Both the position numbers and the translations under genes were made by a program. From Nocardioides palaemonis (GTDB lineage Bacteria > Actinomycetota > Actinomycetes > Propionibacteriales > Nocardioidaceae), in contig NZ_JAGVQR010000001.1 of the NCBI RefSeq assembly GCF_018275325.1, positions 2,170,001 to 2,234,000 of the forward strand: 64,000 nucleotides of DNA. The letters are read 5' to 3'. The notes beneath the pieces are model-generated. The model worked only from the letters and a program-made list of their open reading frames with translations. It did not search any database and had not been told where the DNA came from. Position 1 is the stretch's first letter. Every line of letters begins with the position of its first letter. Positions 25,938 to 34,935 of the stretch are shown piece after piece.

Positions 25938-27208
25938 GCACCTCCCGCGTGCGGGGCCTCCTCTCCGGCACCGGCGGCATCGTCGTCGGCACCGCCGTGA
26001 TGAACGTGTGCACCTTCGGGTTCACCATCGTGGCGGCCGGGATCCTCGACACCGGGTCCTACGGTGCGTTCTTCGCCCTGCTCAACCTGCTCATGGTGGT
26101 CTCGGTCGTCAACATGGGGCTGCAGGCCACCGCCGCCCGTCGCATCGTCGCCGACCCGGCGTCGGTCGCGACCGTCGAGGCCTCGATCCTGCGCGTCGCC
26201 TACGCCACCTCGCTGGCTGTAGGGGCGGCGCTGCTGGTGCTGTCCCCCGCCGTGACCTGGCTGCTCCAGCTCGACTCGGTCGTGCCGGCGATCGTCCTGT
26301 CGGCCCTCGCCGTGCCAACCACGCTGATGGGTGCCCACGTCGGCATCCTCCAGGGCGAGAAGCGGTGGGCCGAGCTGTCGTGGGTCTACGTCCTGGCCGG
26401 CGTCCCGCGGATCCTCGGGCTGGCGGTGCTGTGGTGGCACCCGACCGAGAGCATCGCGCTGTTCGGCAGCGGGCTGGGCTACATCGCGCCGGTCGTGCTC
26501 GGCTGGTGGGTGCTGCGCCGGCCGCGGGTCCACGCCGACAGCACGGCGCCGGCGCGGGCGCCACGCGCACGTGAGGTGGTGGGCGAGGCGCTCCACAGCG
26601 CCCAGGCGCTGCTGGCCTTCTTCGCGCTGGCCAACGTCGACATCGTGGTCGCCCGGCACGTCCTCGACGACCACGACTCGGGGCTCTACGCCGTCGGCCT
26701 GCTGGTCGCCAAGATCATGCTCTACCTGCCCCAGTTCGTGGTGATCGTGATGTTCCCGTCGCTGGCCACCGCGACGCAGCGGCGACGGGCCGTCCTGCGC
26801 GGCACCACAGCGATCCTGGCGCTGGGCGCCGTCTGCACGACCGGCGTGGTGCTGCTCGCCGGGGTCGCCGCCGACGTGCTCGACAGCGGGAAGCTGCGCG
26901 CGGTCGAGGGCCACCTCTGGCTCTTCGCCGTGCTCGGCACCCTGCTCTCGGTGACCCAGCTCCTGGTCTACGCCACGCTCGCCCGCGAGGGGCGCCGATC
27001 GATCCTGCTCGTCTGGGTCGCCCTCGTCGCCGCCGTGGCAGCAGGGGCCGCCACGACCACCCCGACGCAGCTGCTCACCGTGATGATCGCGGTGACGACG
27101 GCGCTGACCGGTGTCCTCGTCGTCGCCAGCCTCCGCGCGGACCGCGCGGGCACGGAGCCCGACCGGTCAGTGGGCGGCGTCGTGCCAGCTGCGCCCCACG
27201 CCGACTGA
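25934..27208 (+). CDS. Polysaccharide flippase (Wzx/MATE-like), copy 2
   Basis: The 424-residue product is a twelve-helix transporter closely related to its upstream neighbour: VVGTAVMNVCTFGFT, SYGAFFALLN, GILQGEKRWAELSW and YAVGLLVAKIMLYLPQF align with the corresponding copy 1 segments. It starts at GTG 25934 overlapping the copy 1 stop, so equal synthesis by coupling is likely; the pair could work as a heterodimer or flip two glycans. Its C-terminal 42 bp overlap the end of polA on the other strand. Confidence 0.85.
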   Translation: MSTSRVRGLLSGTGGIVVGTAVMNVCTFGFTIVAAGILDTGSYGAFFALLNLLMVVSVVNMGLQATAARRIVADPASVATVEASILRVAYATSLAVGAALLVLSPAVTWLLQLDSVVPAIVLSALAVPTTLMGAHVGILQGEKRWAELSWVYVLAGVPRILGLAVLWWHPTESIALFGSGLGYIAPVVLGWWVLRRPRVHADSTAPARAPRAREVVGEALHSAQALLAFFALANVDIVVARHVLDDHDSGLYAVGLLVAKIMLYLPQFVVIVMFPSLATATQRRRAVLRGTTAILALGAVCTTGVVLLAGVAADVLDSGKLRAVEGHLWLFAVLGTLLSVTQLLVYATLAREGRRSILLVWVALVAAVAAGAATTTPTQLLTVMIAVTTALTGVLVVASLRADRAGTEPDRSVGGVVPAAPHAD

Positions 27209-29881
27209 GACGTCGAGCGGCACCGCGAGGTCGGCGGCGCCGCCCATCTCGGTGCGGACCAGCGCGGCGAGCGCCTCGGCCTCACCGGGCGCGACCTCGA
27301 GCACGAGCTCGTCGTGGACCTGCAGCAGCATCCGCGAGCGCAGGCCCTCCTCGCGCAGCGCCCGCTCGACGCCCAGCATCGCGACCTTCACCAGGTCGGC
27401 CGCGGAACCCTGGATCGGCGCGTTGAGGGCCATCCGCTCGGCGGTCTCGCGACGCTGGCGGTTGTCGCTGGTGAGGTCGGGCAGGTAGCGGCGACGCCCG
27501 AGGATGGTCTCGGTGAAGCTGGAGCGACGCGCCTCGTCGACGATCCCGCCGAGGTAGTCGCGCACGCCGCCGAAGGTCTGGAAGTACTCCTCCATCAACC
27601 CGGCCGCCTCGCCGGTGCTGATCCGCAGCTGCTGGGAGAGCCCAAAGGCGGACAGCCCGTAGGCGAGGCCGTAGTTCATCGCCTTGATCTTGGCGCGCTG
27701 CTCGACCGAGACGTCCTCGGCGGCGACCCCGAAGACGCGGGCGGCGGTGATGGAGTGGAAGTCCTGGCCGGAGCGGAACGCCTCGATCAGGAGCTCGTCC
27801 TCGGACAGGTGGGCCATGATCCGCATCTCGACCTGGCTGTAGTCGGCCGTCATCAGCGACTCGTAGCCCTCACCGACCACGAAGCCCTCGCGGATCCGGC
27901 GGCCGGCCTCGGTGCGGATCGGGATGTTCTGCAGGTTCGGGTCGGTGCTGGAGAGCCGGCCGGTCGCGGCGATGATCTGGTTGTAGGTGGTGTGGATGCG
28001 CCCGTCGGAGGCGACGGTCTTGAGCAGCCCCTCCACGGTCTGCCGCAGCCGGATCACGTCGCGGTGGCGCAGCAGGTGCTGGAGGAACGGGTGCTCGGTC
28101 TTCTCGAACAGCTGCTGCAGCGCATCGGCGTCGGTCGTCCAGCCGGTCTTGGTGCGCTTGGTCTTCGGCATGTCGAGCTCGTCGAAGAGCACGACCTGCA
28201 GCTGCTTGGGCGAGCCGAGGTTGATCTCCTTGCCGATCACGGAGTACGCGTCCTCGGCCGCGGCGCGCACCTGCTCGCCGAACTCGGCCTCCAGGCCCTC
28301 GAGGTAGTCGGTGTCGACGGCGATGCCGGTCTGCTCCATCCGCACCAGGGTGGCGATCAGCGGGAGCTCGACGTCGCGCAGCAGCGCGGTGCCACCGTGC
28401 TCCTCGACCGCACCGTCGAGGGCGTCGGCCAGGTCGAGCACGGCCCGCGCGGTCAGCATCGCGGCGTCGCTGGCGGTCGTGTCGTCGAGCGCGTCGAAGG
28501 TGAGCTGGTCGGCGTCGGCGGTGTCCTGGCGCAGCTCGCGCTTGAGGTAGCGCAGGGTGAGGTCGGCGAGGTCGTAGGAGCGCTGGTCGGGCTGGACCAG
28601 GTAGGCCGCGAGGGCGGTGTCGACCTCGAGGCCCTCGAGCTCCCAGCCGCGGGCGGCCAGGGCGAGGCTCGGGCCGTTGGCGTCGTGCAGCGCCTTGGGG
28701 CGCGCGGGGTCGGCGAGCCAGGCGGCCACGGCGGCGTCGTCGTCGGGACCGAGGTCGGCCGCGTCGATCCAGGCGGCGTCGCCCGACGCGGTCGCGACGG
28801 AGAGGGAGTGCACCTCGCCGGTCCCGGCCCGCCAGGTGCCGCCGACGGCCACACCGACGCGTACGCCCGCCGGCGCGTGCTCCTCGAGCCACGCCCCGAC
28901 CTCGCCGGCGGCGAGCCGGCGGCCGTCGAGCTCGAAGCCCGACTCGGCCTCCACGGCGCCGTCGGGCTCGGGGTCGATCGTGTCGAGCAGGCGGGTGCGC
29001 AGCTCGCCGCGGAACTCCAGCTCGTCGAGCAGCTCGAGGCCGACCGTGCGGTCCCACGGCTGACGCCCGAGGTCACGGGGGTGGAGGTCGAGCGGCAGGT
29101 CGCGCACCAGCGCGTTGAGCTGGCGGTTGCGGATGACGTCGCCGAGGTGCTCGCGCAGCGCCTCGCCCTTCTTGCCGGTGATCTCGTCCGCGCGGGCGAT
29201 CACGTTGTCGAGGCCGTCGTACTGGTTGATCCAGCGCGCAGCGAAGCCGGGGCCGACGCCCGGGACGCCGGGCAGGTTGTCGGAGGTCTCGCCGACGATC
29301 GCGGCAAGCTCGGGATAACGGTGCGGGGGCACGCCGTACTTCTCCTCGACCGCCTGCGGCGTGAGCCGCGCGAGGTTGCTGACGCCCTGCATCGGGTAGA
29401 GCACGGTCGAGCTCTCGGTGACGAGCTGGATGGAGTCGCGGTCGCCGGTGAGGACCAGCACCTCCATCCCCTCGGCCAGGGCCTCGGTGACGAGGGTGGC
29501 GATGATGTCGTCGGCCTCGTAGCCGGCGAGGTCGAGGTGGCGGATCGACAGCGCGTCGAGCATCCGACGGATCAGCGGCAGCTGGCTGCTGAACTCGTCG
29601 GGCGTCTTGTTCCGCTTGGCCTTGTAGTCGGAGTACTGCTCGAGCCGGAAGGTCTGGCGCGAGCGGTCGAAGGCGACCGCGACGTGGGTCGGGACCTCGT
29701 CGCGCAGCACGTTGACCAGCATCGAGGTGAAGCCGTAGACGGCGTTGGTGTGCTGGCCCGTCGCGGTGGCGAAGTTCTCCACCGGGAGGGCGAAGAACGC
29801 CCGGTAGGCCAGGGAGTGGCCGTCCAGCAGCAGGAGGCGGGGGCGGGACTCGTCGGTGGTGGGCTCGCTCGTCTCGGGCAC
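27167..29881 (-). CDS. polA: DNA polymerase I
   Basis: The 904-residue enzyme has an N-terminal 5'-3' exonuclease domain (LLLLDGHSLAYRAFFAL, LAGYEADDIIATL, GDRDSIQL; about residues 14-300), a central remnant of the 3'-5' exonuclease domain without the DxE motif I, and a family A polymerase domain with motif A DYSQVEMRIMAHL, motif B RAKIKAMNYGLAYG and motif C VHDELVLE. It therefore lacks proofreading, as in mycobacteria and Taq. It acts in repair and Okazaki-fragment processing. The start is GTG 29881, with TAGAGT 6 nt upstream and no Shine-Dalgarno, so it is probably leaderless. Confidence 0.97.
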   Translation of the reverse strand: MPETSEPTTDESRPRLLLLDGHSLAYRAFFALPVENFATATGQHTNAVYGFTSMLVNVLRDEVPTHVAVAFDRSRQTFRLEQYSDYKAKRNKTPDEFSSQLPLIRRMLDALSIRHLDLAGYEADDIIATLVTEALAEGMEVLVLTGDRDSIQLVTESSTVLYPMQGVSNLARLTPQAVEEKYGVPPHRYPELAAIVGETSDNLPGVPGVGPGFAARWINQYDGLDNVIARADEITGKKGEALREHLGDVIRNRQLNALVRDLPLDLHPRDLGRQPWDRTVGLELLDELEFRGELRTRLLDTIDPEPDGAVEAESGFELDGRRLAAGEVGAWLEEHAPAGVRVGVAVGGTWRAGTGEVHSLSVATASGDAAWIDAADLGPDDDAAVAAWLADPARPKALHDANGPSLALAARGWELEGLEVDTALAAYLVQPDQRSYDLADLTLRYLKRELRQDTADADQLTFDALDDTTASDAAMLTARAVLDLADALDGAVEEHGGTALLRDVELPLIATLVRMEQTGIAVDTDYLEGLEAEFGEQVRAAAEDAYSVIGKEINLGSPKQLQVVLFDELDMPKTKRTKTGWTTDADALQQLFEKTEHPFLQHLLRHRDVIRLRQTVEGLLKTVASDGRIHTTYNQIIAATGRLSSTDPNLQNIPIRTEAGRRIREGFVVGEGYESLMTADYSQVEMRIMAHLSEDELLIEAFRSGQDFHSITAARVFGVAAEDVSVEQRAKIKAMNYGLAYGLSAFGLSQQLRISTGEAAGLMEEYFQTFGGVRDYLGGIVDEARRSSFTETILGRRRYLPDLTSDNRQRRETAERMALNAPIQGSAADLVKVAMLGVERALREEGLRSRMLLQVHDELVLEVAPGEAEALAALVRTEMGGAADLAVPLDVSVGVGRSWHDAAH

Positions 29882-29887
29882 CCGGCG

Positions 29888-29893
29888 ACTCTA
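29888..29893 (-). promoter_or_regulatory. -10 element TAGAGT of leaderless polA
   Basis: Minus-strand TAGAGT ends 6 nt before the polA GTG. The divergent thioesterase gene starts 73 nt away with its own -10-like CACAAT (29954-29959). Confidence 0.5.
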
Positions 29894-29965
29894 GCGGCCT
29901 CCTCCGACACCGACCGCGCGCAGCCCCGCTCCCCCGCGCGACACCCGGCGCGACACAATGGCGCC

Positions 29966-30421
29966 ATGACCGACACGTCCGCGTCCCGCCCCGAGTCCCT
30001 CGCCGACCTCACCGTCGAGGAGCTGATCGCCTTCCTGCCCGAGGGCAACGGCCGGCTCAACGACAAGATGGGCGTCGAGCTCGTCGAGGTCTCGGCCGAG
30101 CGGGTCGTGGCCACGATGCCGGTGGAGGGCAACACCCAGCCGTTCGGGCTGCTGCACGGCGGCGCCTCGGTCGTGCTGGCCGAGACGCTCGGGTCGATCG
30201 GGTCGGCGATCCACGCCTACCCGCACAAGGTGGCGGTGGGCGTCGACATCAACGCCACCCACCACCGGTCGGCGACGTCCGGCCTCGTGACCGGGGTGGC
30301 CACGGCGGTGCACCTCGGGCGCAGCAGCACGTCCTACGAGATCGTCATCACCGACGAGCGTGGCAAGCGGGTGTGCACCTCGCGGATCACCTGCGCCCTG
30401 ATCGACGCACCCGGCGCCTGA
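29966..30421 (+). CDS. Hotdog-fold thioesterase (PaaI-like)
   Basis: This 151-residue protein has the hotdog thioesterase core, with GLLHGGASVVLAETLGS (about residues 57-73, the HGG motif of the helix and catalytic region) and VDINATHHRS. The family hydrolyses acyl-CoA, typically hydroxyphenylacetyl- or benzoyl-CoA types. CACAAT lies 6 nt before the ATG without Shine-Dalgarno, suggesting leaderless expression divergent from polA. It ends at a bidirectional hairpin shared with the GNAT gene. Confidence 0.88.
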   Translation: MTDTSASRPESLADLTVEELIAFLPEGNGRLNDKMGVELVEVSAERVVATMPVEGNTQPFGLLHGGASVVLAETLGSIGSAIHAYPHKVAVGVDINATHHRSATSGLVTGVATAVHLGRSSTSYEIVITDERGKRVCTSRITCALIDAPGA

Positions 30422-30440
30422 CCCGGCACGACGGCCGGGT
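30421..30440. terminator. Bidirectional hairpin between convergent genes
   Basis: ACCCGGC (30421-30427) pairs with GCCGGGT (30434-30440). The stem uses the last base of each stop codon, so the whole intergenic gap is one terminator serving both strands. Confidence 0.55.
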
Positions 30441-31012
30441 CAGCCGGCGACGCGCTCCCCGCGCCGCACCCGGCGGGCGGCGAGGACGCGGTCGATGCGC
30501 TGCTTGCTGCTCGCCGCCGGCGTCGCCTGGCGCGCCTTCGGCAGTCGGGCGCGCACCGCGCTCGTCGTGGCCGCGCGCAGCATCGCCTGGGGCGCGAAGG
30601 AGAGCCGCGCCATGAACCGGTTCGCGTCGCGCGCCTCCGCGGCCGCGGCGGTCTGGATGTGGGTGATGCCGTGCTGCTCGGCGAAGCGGCAGGCCGCCTC
30701 CATCAGCGCGCTGCCCACGCCCTTGCGGCGGAACTGCGGGAGGACGTGGGGCGAGACGGCGAGCACGGCCGGCTCGAGGTTGAGCGGGGTGAACGTCGTG
30801 GCCTCGAGGAAGACCGCGCCGGCGACCTCGCCGTCGACCTCGGCCACCGCGACCCACTGGTCGTCGCGCTCGGCCGCCGTCGCGACGATCCGGCCCACGT
30901 CGGCGAGCTGCTCGTCGAGCCCGCCGCGGCGCAGGATGTCGCTCCACAGCTCACGCAGCGAGGCCACGTCCCCGGGGCCTGCCGCGCGTACGGTCACCGG
31001 CGTCCGACTCAT
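30440..31012 (-). CDS. GNAT family N-acetyltransferase
   Basis: The 190-residue product has the acetyl-CoA-binding GNAT motif QFRRKGVGSALMEAACRFAE (about residues 83-102; Q/R-x-x-G-x-G/A) preceded by VAGAVFLEA and followed by HIQTAAAAEARDANRFMARLSF (parts: HIQTAAAAE, ANRFMARLSF). The substrate is unknown. The C-terminal 40 residues are Arg-rich. The ATG at 31012 is chosen (GGTGG upstream); ATG 31027 is an alternative adding five residues. Minus-strand TATCCT at 31082-31087 may be its -10. Confidence 0.82.
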   Translation of the reverse strand: MSRTPVTVRAAGPGDVASLRELWSDILRRGGLDEQLADVGRIVATAAERDDQWVAVAEVDGEVAGAVFLEATTFTPLNLEPAVLAVSPHVLPQFRRKGVGSALMEAACRFAEQHGITHIQTAAAAEARDANRFMARLSFAPQAMLRAATTSAVRARLPKARQATPAASSKQRIDRVLAARRVRRGERVAG

Positions 31013-31072
31013 CGACCCACCATCCATGCACTCGACCACGTGGCCCCCCACCGGCCTGTCCCGGCGCCACAC

Positions 31073-31097
31073 ACGCGGGCGAGGATAGCGCCCGCGT
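31073..31097 (-). terminator. Terminator of the liv operon
   Basis: ACGCGGGCG (31073-31081) pairs with CGCCCGCGT (31089-31097), 5 nt after the livF stop codon. The loop contains AGGATA, which on the minus strand reads TATCCT and may serve as the -10 of the GNAT gene. Confidence 0.6.
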
Positions 31098-31102
31098 CCC
31101 CC

Positions 31103-31813
31103 TCAGGCTACGCCGAGGTAGGCCTCCCGCACCGACGGATCGTCGAGGAGGTCGGCACCCGTGCCCGACTTCACGATGTTGCCGGTCTCGAGGACGTAGG
31201 CCCGGTCGCTGCGCGAGAGCGCCTGCTTGGCGTTCTGCTCCACCACCAGGATCGTGGTGCCCTGCTGCGAGATCTCGGTGATGATGTCGAAGATCTGCTG
31301 GATCAGCATCGGCGCCAGGCCCATCGACGGCTCGTCGAGCATGAGCAGCTTGGGCCGCGACATCAGCGCGCGCCCGATGGCGAGCATCTGCTGCTCACCA
31401 CCCGACATCGTGCCGGCGACCTGCTTCTTGCGCTCGAGCAGCCGCGGGAAGAGACCGAACACCCGGTCGTAGTCCTCGTCGATGGCCGCCTTGTCCTTGC
31501 GGGTGTAGGCGCCCATGTTGAGGTTCTCGGTGACCGTCATGCCGGGGAAGATCCCGCGGCCCTCCGGGCACAGCACCAGGCCCTTGCGCAGCCGCTGGTC
31601 GGCGCGCAGCTTCGTGACGTCCTCGCCGTTGAACACGACCGAGCCCGCCGCGAGCCCGCGCACGCCGGAGAGCGCGCGCATCGTCGAGGTCTTCCCGGCG
31701 CCGTTGGCACCGATCAGCGAGACGACCTCGCCCTCGTTGACCTCCACGGTGATGCCGTGGAGGGCCTGGATCTTGCCGTAGTTGAGGACGGCGTCCTTCA
31801 TCTCAAGCAGCAT
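31103..31813 (-). CDS. livF: Branched-chain amino-acid ABC transporter ATPase LivF
   Basis: The 236-residue ATPase has Walker A GANGAGKTST (about residues 35-44), signature MSGGEQQMLAIGRAL, Walker B LLMLDEPSMGLAP and the switch His region VVEQNAKQAL, all standard for LivF. It is one of two ATPases driving import of Leu, Ile and Val through LivH/LivM. The gene overlaps livG by 11 bp and closes the operon, followed by a hairpin. Confidence 0.93.
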   Translation of the reverse strand: MLLEMKDAVLNYGKIQALHGITVEVNEGEVVSLIGANGAGKTSTMRALSGVRGLAAGSVVFNGEDVTKLRADQRLRKGLVLCPEGRGIFPGMTVTENLNMGAYTRKDKAAIDEDYDRVFGLFPRLLERKKQVAGTMSGGEQQMLAIGRALMSRPKLLMLDEPSMGLAPMLIQQIFDIITEISQQGTTILVVEQNAKQALSRSDRAYVLETGNIVKSGTGADLLDDPSVREAYLGVA

Positions 31814-32747
31814 CGTCGGGCTCTCCCAGGTAGGCGGCGATGACCTTCGGGTTGCGGGCGACCTCGTCGGGGGTGCCCTCGGCGATCTTCTGGCCGAACT
31901 CGAGCACCACGATGCGGTCGGTCACGCCGAGGACCAGCTTCATGTCGTGCTCGATCACCAGGACCGTGTGCCCCAGGTCGCGGATCCGGCGGATGAGGCC
32001 CATCAGGTCCTCCTTCTCCGCCGGGTTGAAGCCGGCTGCCGGCTCGTCGAGGCAGATCAGCTCGGGCTCGGTGGCGAGCGCGCGGGCGATCTCCAGCCGA
32101 CGCTGGTAGCCGTAGGGCAGGTTGCGCGCCAGCTCGTGGGCCCGGTCGGCGATGCCGACGAAGCGCAGCAGCTCCATCGAGCGCCGGCGACCGGCCCGCT
32201 CCTCGAGGGTGTGCCGGCTGATGCCGAACACCTTCGCCAGCGAGCGCCGCAGACCGCCCTCCGGCAGCTCCTCCTCCGACGGGCGGACCCGGTAGAGGCG
32301 GAACAGCACGCCGGGCACGCTGGAGCGGTGGCGGGCGTCGCATCCCACCATCACGTTCTCCATCGCCGACATCTCGGGGAAGAGCCGGATGTTCTGGAAC
32401 GTACGGGCGATGCCGAGGTGGTTGATCTTGTGCGGCTTGGTGCCGGCGATCTCCTTGCCCTTGAACCGGATCTTGCCCTCGGTGGGGGTGTAGACGCCGG
32501 TCATCGCGTTGAAGCACGTCGTCTTGCCCGCACCGTTGGGCCCGATCAGGCCCAGGATCTCGCCGCGGCGGATCTGGAAGTTCACGTCGTTGAGCGCGAC
32601 GACACCGCCGAAGCGCAGGGTGACGTGGTCGACCTCGAGCAGGGTCTCCCCCACCTCTCCCGAGGTCTCGATCGCGATCTGGTCGTGGTCGGACGTGTCG
32701 GGCAGCACCTCGGCGCCCTCGATCGTCGTCTGGCTCTGCTCAGACAT
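31803..32747 (-). CDS. livG: Branched-chain amino-acid ABC transporter ATPase LivG
   Basis: The 314-residue ATPase has Walker A GPNGAGKTTC (about residues 72-81), the LivG-type signature LPYGYQRRLEIARAL, Walker B LICLDEPAAGFNP and IEHDMKLVLGV. It carries about 35 extra N-terminal residues and a longer helical insert than E. coli LivG (about 255 residues). It pairs with LivF. The start overlaps livM by 8 bp. Confidence 0.93.
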   Translation of the reverse strand: MSEQSQTTIEGAEVLPDTSDHDQIAIETSGEVGETLLEVDHVTLRFGGVVALNDVNFQIRRGEILGLIGPNGAGKTTCFNAMTGVYTPTEGKIRFKGKEIAGTKPHKINHLGIARTFQNIRLFPEMSAMENVMVGCDARHRSSVPGVLFRLYRVRPSEEELPEGGLRRSLAKVFGISRHTLEERAGRRRSMELLRFVGIADRAHELARNLPYGYQRRLEIARALATEPELICLDEPAAGFNPAEKEDLMGLIRRIRDLGHTVLVIEHDMKLVLGVTDRIVVLEFGQKIAEGTPDEVARNPKVIAAYLGEPDDAA

Positions 32748-33879
32748 CGGCCGCAGCCTCCTCCGCCTCGTGGCGTCGATCCTCGAACTCCCTCGCCCTG
32801 CGTCTGCTGGGCACCAGCCCCTGCGGACGCAGGATCATCACCAACACCAGCGCGACGCCGAAGGCGAAGGGCCGCCAGTCGACGAACTCGCGGAAGCGCT
32901 CGGGGAGGTAGGTGAGCAGGAACGCACCGAGCAGGGCGCCGTAGATGTTGCCGGAGCCGCCGATGACGACCATGGCGACGAAGAGGAACGACAGCTGCAC
33001 CATGAACGCGTTGGGCTCGACGTACTGCTGCTTCGAGCCGAACAACAGGCCGGCCAGGCCGCCCAGGGTGGCGCCGATGGCGAACGCCCACAGCTTGAAC
33101 TTGAAGCCGGCGACGCCCATGACCGCGGCCGCGTCCTCGTCCTCGCGGATGGCGAGCCACGCGCGACCGACCCGGCTGTTCTCCAGGCGGCGCGCCAGCC
33201 AGATGATGAGGATGAGGATCGACAGCGCCAGCCAGTACCAGCGCTCGGCGTCGATCGTGTTGAAGAACGCGCGACCGTCGATCTCCGGGCCGGGAGGCGT
33301 GGGCACGTTGATGATGCCCTTGGCGCCGCCGGTCACGTCGTCGAGGTTGCGCGCGGTGATGCGGATGATCTCGCCGAAGCCGAGCGTCACGATCGCGAGG
33401 TAGTCACCGCGCAGGCGCAGCGTCGGCGCCCCGAGGAAGACGCCTGCGACCAGCGACATGCAGATGGCGATCGGGATGCAGGCCGCGAACGGCACCGCCC
33501 ACTCCTCCGACAGCCCGAACTTGCTCTGCATCGCCTGGACGACCGGCGACTCGGTCGAGCCGAACAGCGCGATCGAGTAGGCGCCGAGGGCGTAGAAGCC
33601 GACGTAGCCGAGGTCGAGCAGGCCGGCCAGGCCGATCACGACGTTGAGGCCGACCGCCACGATCATGTAGACGACGACGAGGAACAGCACGCTCGCCCAG
33701 TCCGAGCCGCTCGAGGTGAGGTCGGTGCGGATGTAGGCGAACGGCAGGATGTTGAGGTAGGGCAGGTAGAACGCGAAGGCGACCACGAGCAGGGTCGCCA
33801 GCCAGTGGAGCGGCTTCGGGGCGCTGTCCCACCGGTCGCGGATCCGGAGGCCGCGGTAGGCGGCTGCGATCTGGCTCAT
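32740..33879 (-). CDS. livM: Branched-chain amino-acid ABC transporter permease LivM
   Basis: The 379-residue permease has about ten helices and the LivM family motif GLNVVIGLAGLLDLGYVGFYALGAY (parts: GLNVVIGLAGLLDLGY, FYALGAYS), LRLRGDYLAIVTLGFGEI and RAWLAIREDE, the loop that contacts the ATPase. The ATG overlaps the livH stop (ATGA), so the permeases are made together. Confidence 0.94.
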   Translation of the reverse strand: MSQIAAAYRGLRIRDRWDSAPKPLHWLATLLVVAFAFYLPYLNILPFAYIRTDLTSSGSDWASVLFLVVVYMIVAVGLNVVIGLAGLLDLGYVGFYALGAYSIALFGSTESPVVQAMQSKFGLSEEWAVPFAACIPIAICMSLVAGVFLGAPTLRLRGDYLAIVTLGFGEIIRITARNLDDVTGGAKGIINVPTPPGPEIDGRAFFNTIDAERWYWLALSILILIIWLARRLENSRVGRAWLAIREDEDAAAVMGVAGFKFKLWAFAIGATLGGLAGLLFGSKQQYVEPNAFMVQLSFLFVAMVVIGGSGNIYGALLGAFLLTYLPERFREFVDWRPFAFGVALVLVMILRPQGLVPSRRRAREFEDRRHEAEEAAADV

Positions 33880-34847
33880 GCGCGTGCCTTTCCGAGGGAC
33901 TCACCGAGCAGGCCGGTCGGACGGAACATCAGGATCACCACGAGGACCACGAACGCGTAGACGTTGGTCCAGCTGGAGTCCCAGACCGCCGAGGCGTAGA
34001 CCTCGACGATGCCGAGGAACAGCCCACCCACGAGGGCGCCCCGGAGGTTGCCGATGCCGCCGAGCACGGCGGCCGTGAAGGCCTTGAGCCCGATGATGAA
34101 GCCGATGTCGAACTTCGTGATGTCGTACTGGACGGTGTAGAGCAGCGCGGCCACGCCGGCCATCGCACCGCCGAGCACGAAGACCAGCATGATCACGCGC
34201 TCCTGGTTGACGCCCATGAGCGACGCGGTGTCGGGGTCCTGCGCGACGGCGCGGACGCCGCGACCGAGGCGGCTCTTGTTCACGAACGTGTCGAGGGCGA
34301 CCATCATCACGACGGCGCCGACGATGATCAGGATCCGGGTGTTGCTGACCGCGAGGTCGAGGCCCGGGATGGTGAAGACCGTCCTCGTCTCGAGGACCGA
34401 CGGGATGTTGACCGTCACGCGGCCGAACGGCGGACCGAAGATCGCGCGCAGCACCTGGCCGAAGGTCTCGACGAGGACCATCGAGCAGCCGATGCCGGTG
34501 ATCAGGAAGATGAGGGGCGGGGCGCCCTTCTTGCGCAGCGGGCGGTAGGCGATGCGCTCGACGGCGAGGGCGGTGCCTGCCGAGGCGAGCATCGCGGCCA
34601 GCAGCGCGAGGAGCGTGGCGGCGATGACCGTGCCCAGGCCCATGCCGGCGGTCGCGCCGATCACGGTGTAGACGCCCAGCACGGTCCAGGTGCCCACCAT
34701 GAAGACCTCGGAGTGGGCGAAGTTGATCAGCTTCATCACGCCGTACACCATGGTGTAGCCGAGCGCGACGAGCGCGTAGATGGACCCGCGGGTGATGCCG
34801 TCCAGGGTGTGACGGTCCAACCCGCTGATCAGGGCGTCGAAGTCCAC
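33876..34847 (-). CDS. livH: Branched-chain amino-acid ABC transporter permease LivH
   Basis: The 323-residue permease has about eight helices, the family start LDGITRGSIYALVALGYTMVYG (parts: GSIYALVALGYTMVYG) followed by INFAHSEVFMVG, and the ATPase-contact segment RAVAQDPDTASLMGV. It forms the membrane pore with LivM. The gene follows livK after a strong hairpin, so it is probably expressed at a lower level than the binding protein. Confidence 0.94.
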   Translation of the reverse strand: MDFDALISGLDRHTLDGITRGSIYALVALGYTMVYGVMKLINFAHSEVFMVGTWTVLGVYTVIGATAGMGLGTVIAATLLALLAAMLASAGTALAVERIAYRPLRKKGAPPLIFLITGIGCSMVLVETFGQVLRAIFGPPFGRVTVNIPSVLETRTVFTIPGLDLAVSNTRILIIVGAVVMMVALDTFVNKSRLGRGVRAVAQDPDTASLMGVNQERVIMLVFVLGGAMAGVAALLYTVQYDITKFDIGFIIGLKAFTAAVLGGIGNLRGALVGGLFLGIVEVYASAVWDSSWTNVYAFVVLVVILMFRPTGLLGESLGKARA

Positions 34848-34884
34848 TCAGGGCCTCCCAGTCGTGGCCCCGTGGGGCCATGGA

Positions 34885-34914
34885 GCGGGGGCGGCCGGTC
34901 TCGGCCGCCCCCGC
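34885..34914 (-). terminator. Intercistronic hairpin between livK and livH
   Basis: A perfect 13-bp GC stem (34885-34897 with 34902-34914, loop GTCT) lies 21 nt after the livK stop and about 37 nt before the livH start. A smaller GGCCCC/GGGGCC hairpin follows. It would act as a partial terminator or mRNA-stabilising element, giving more binding protein than permease. Confidence 0.65.
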
Positions 34915-34935
34915 GGTGGTCGAACAGGTGCTGGA

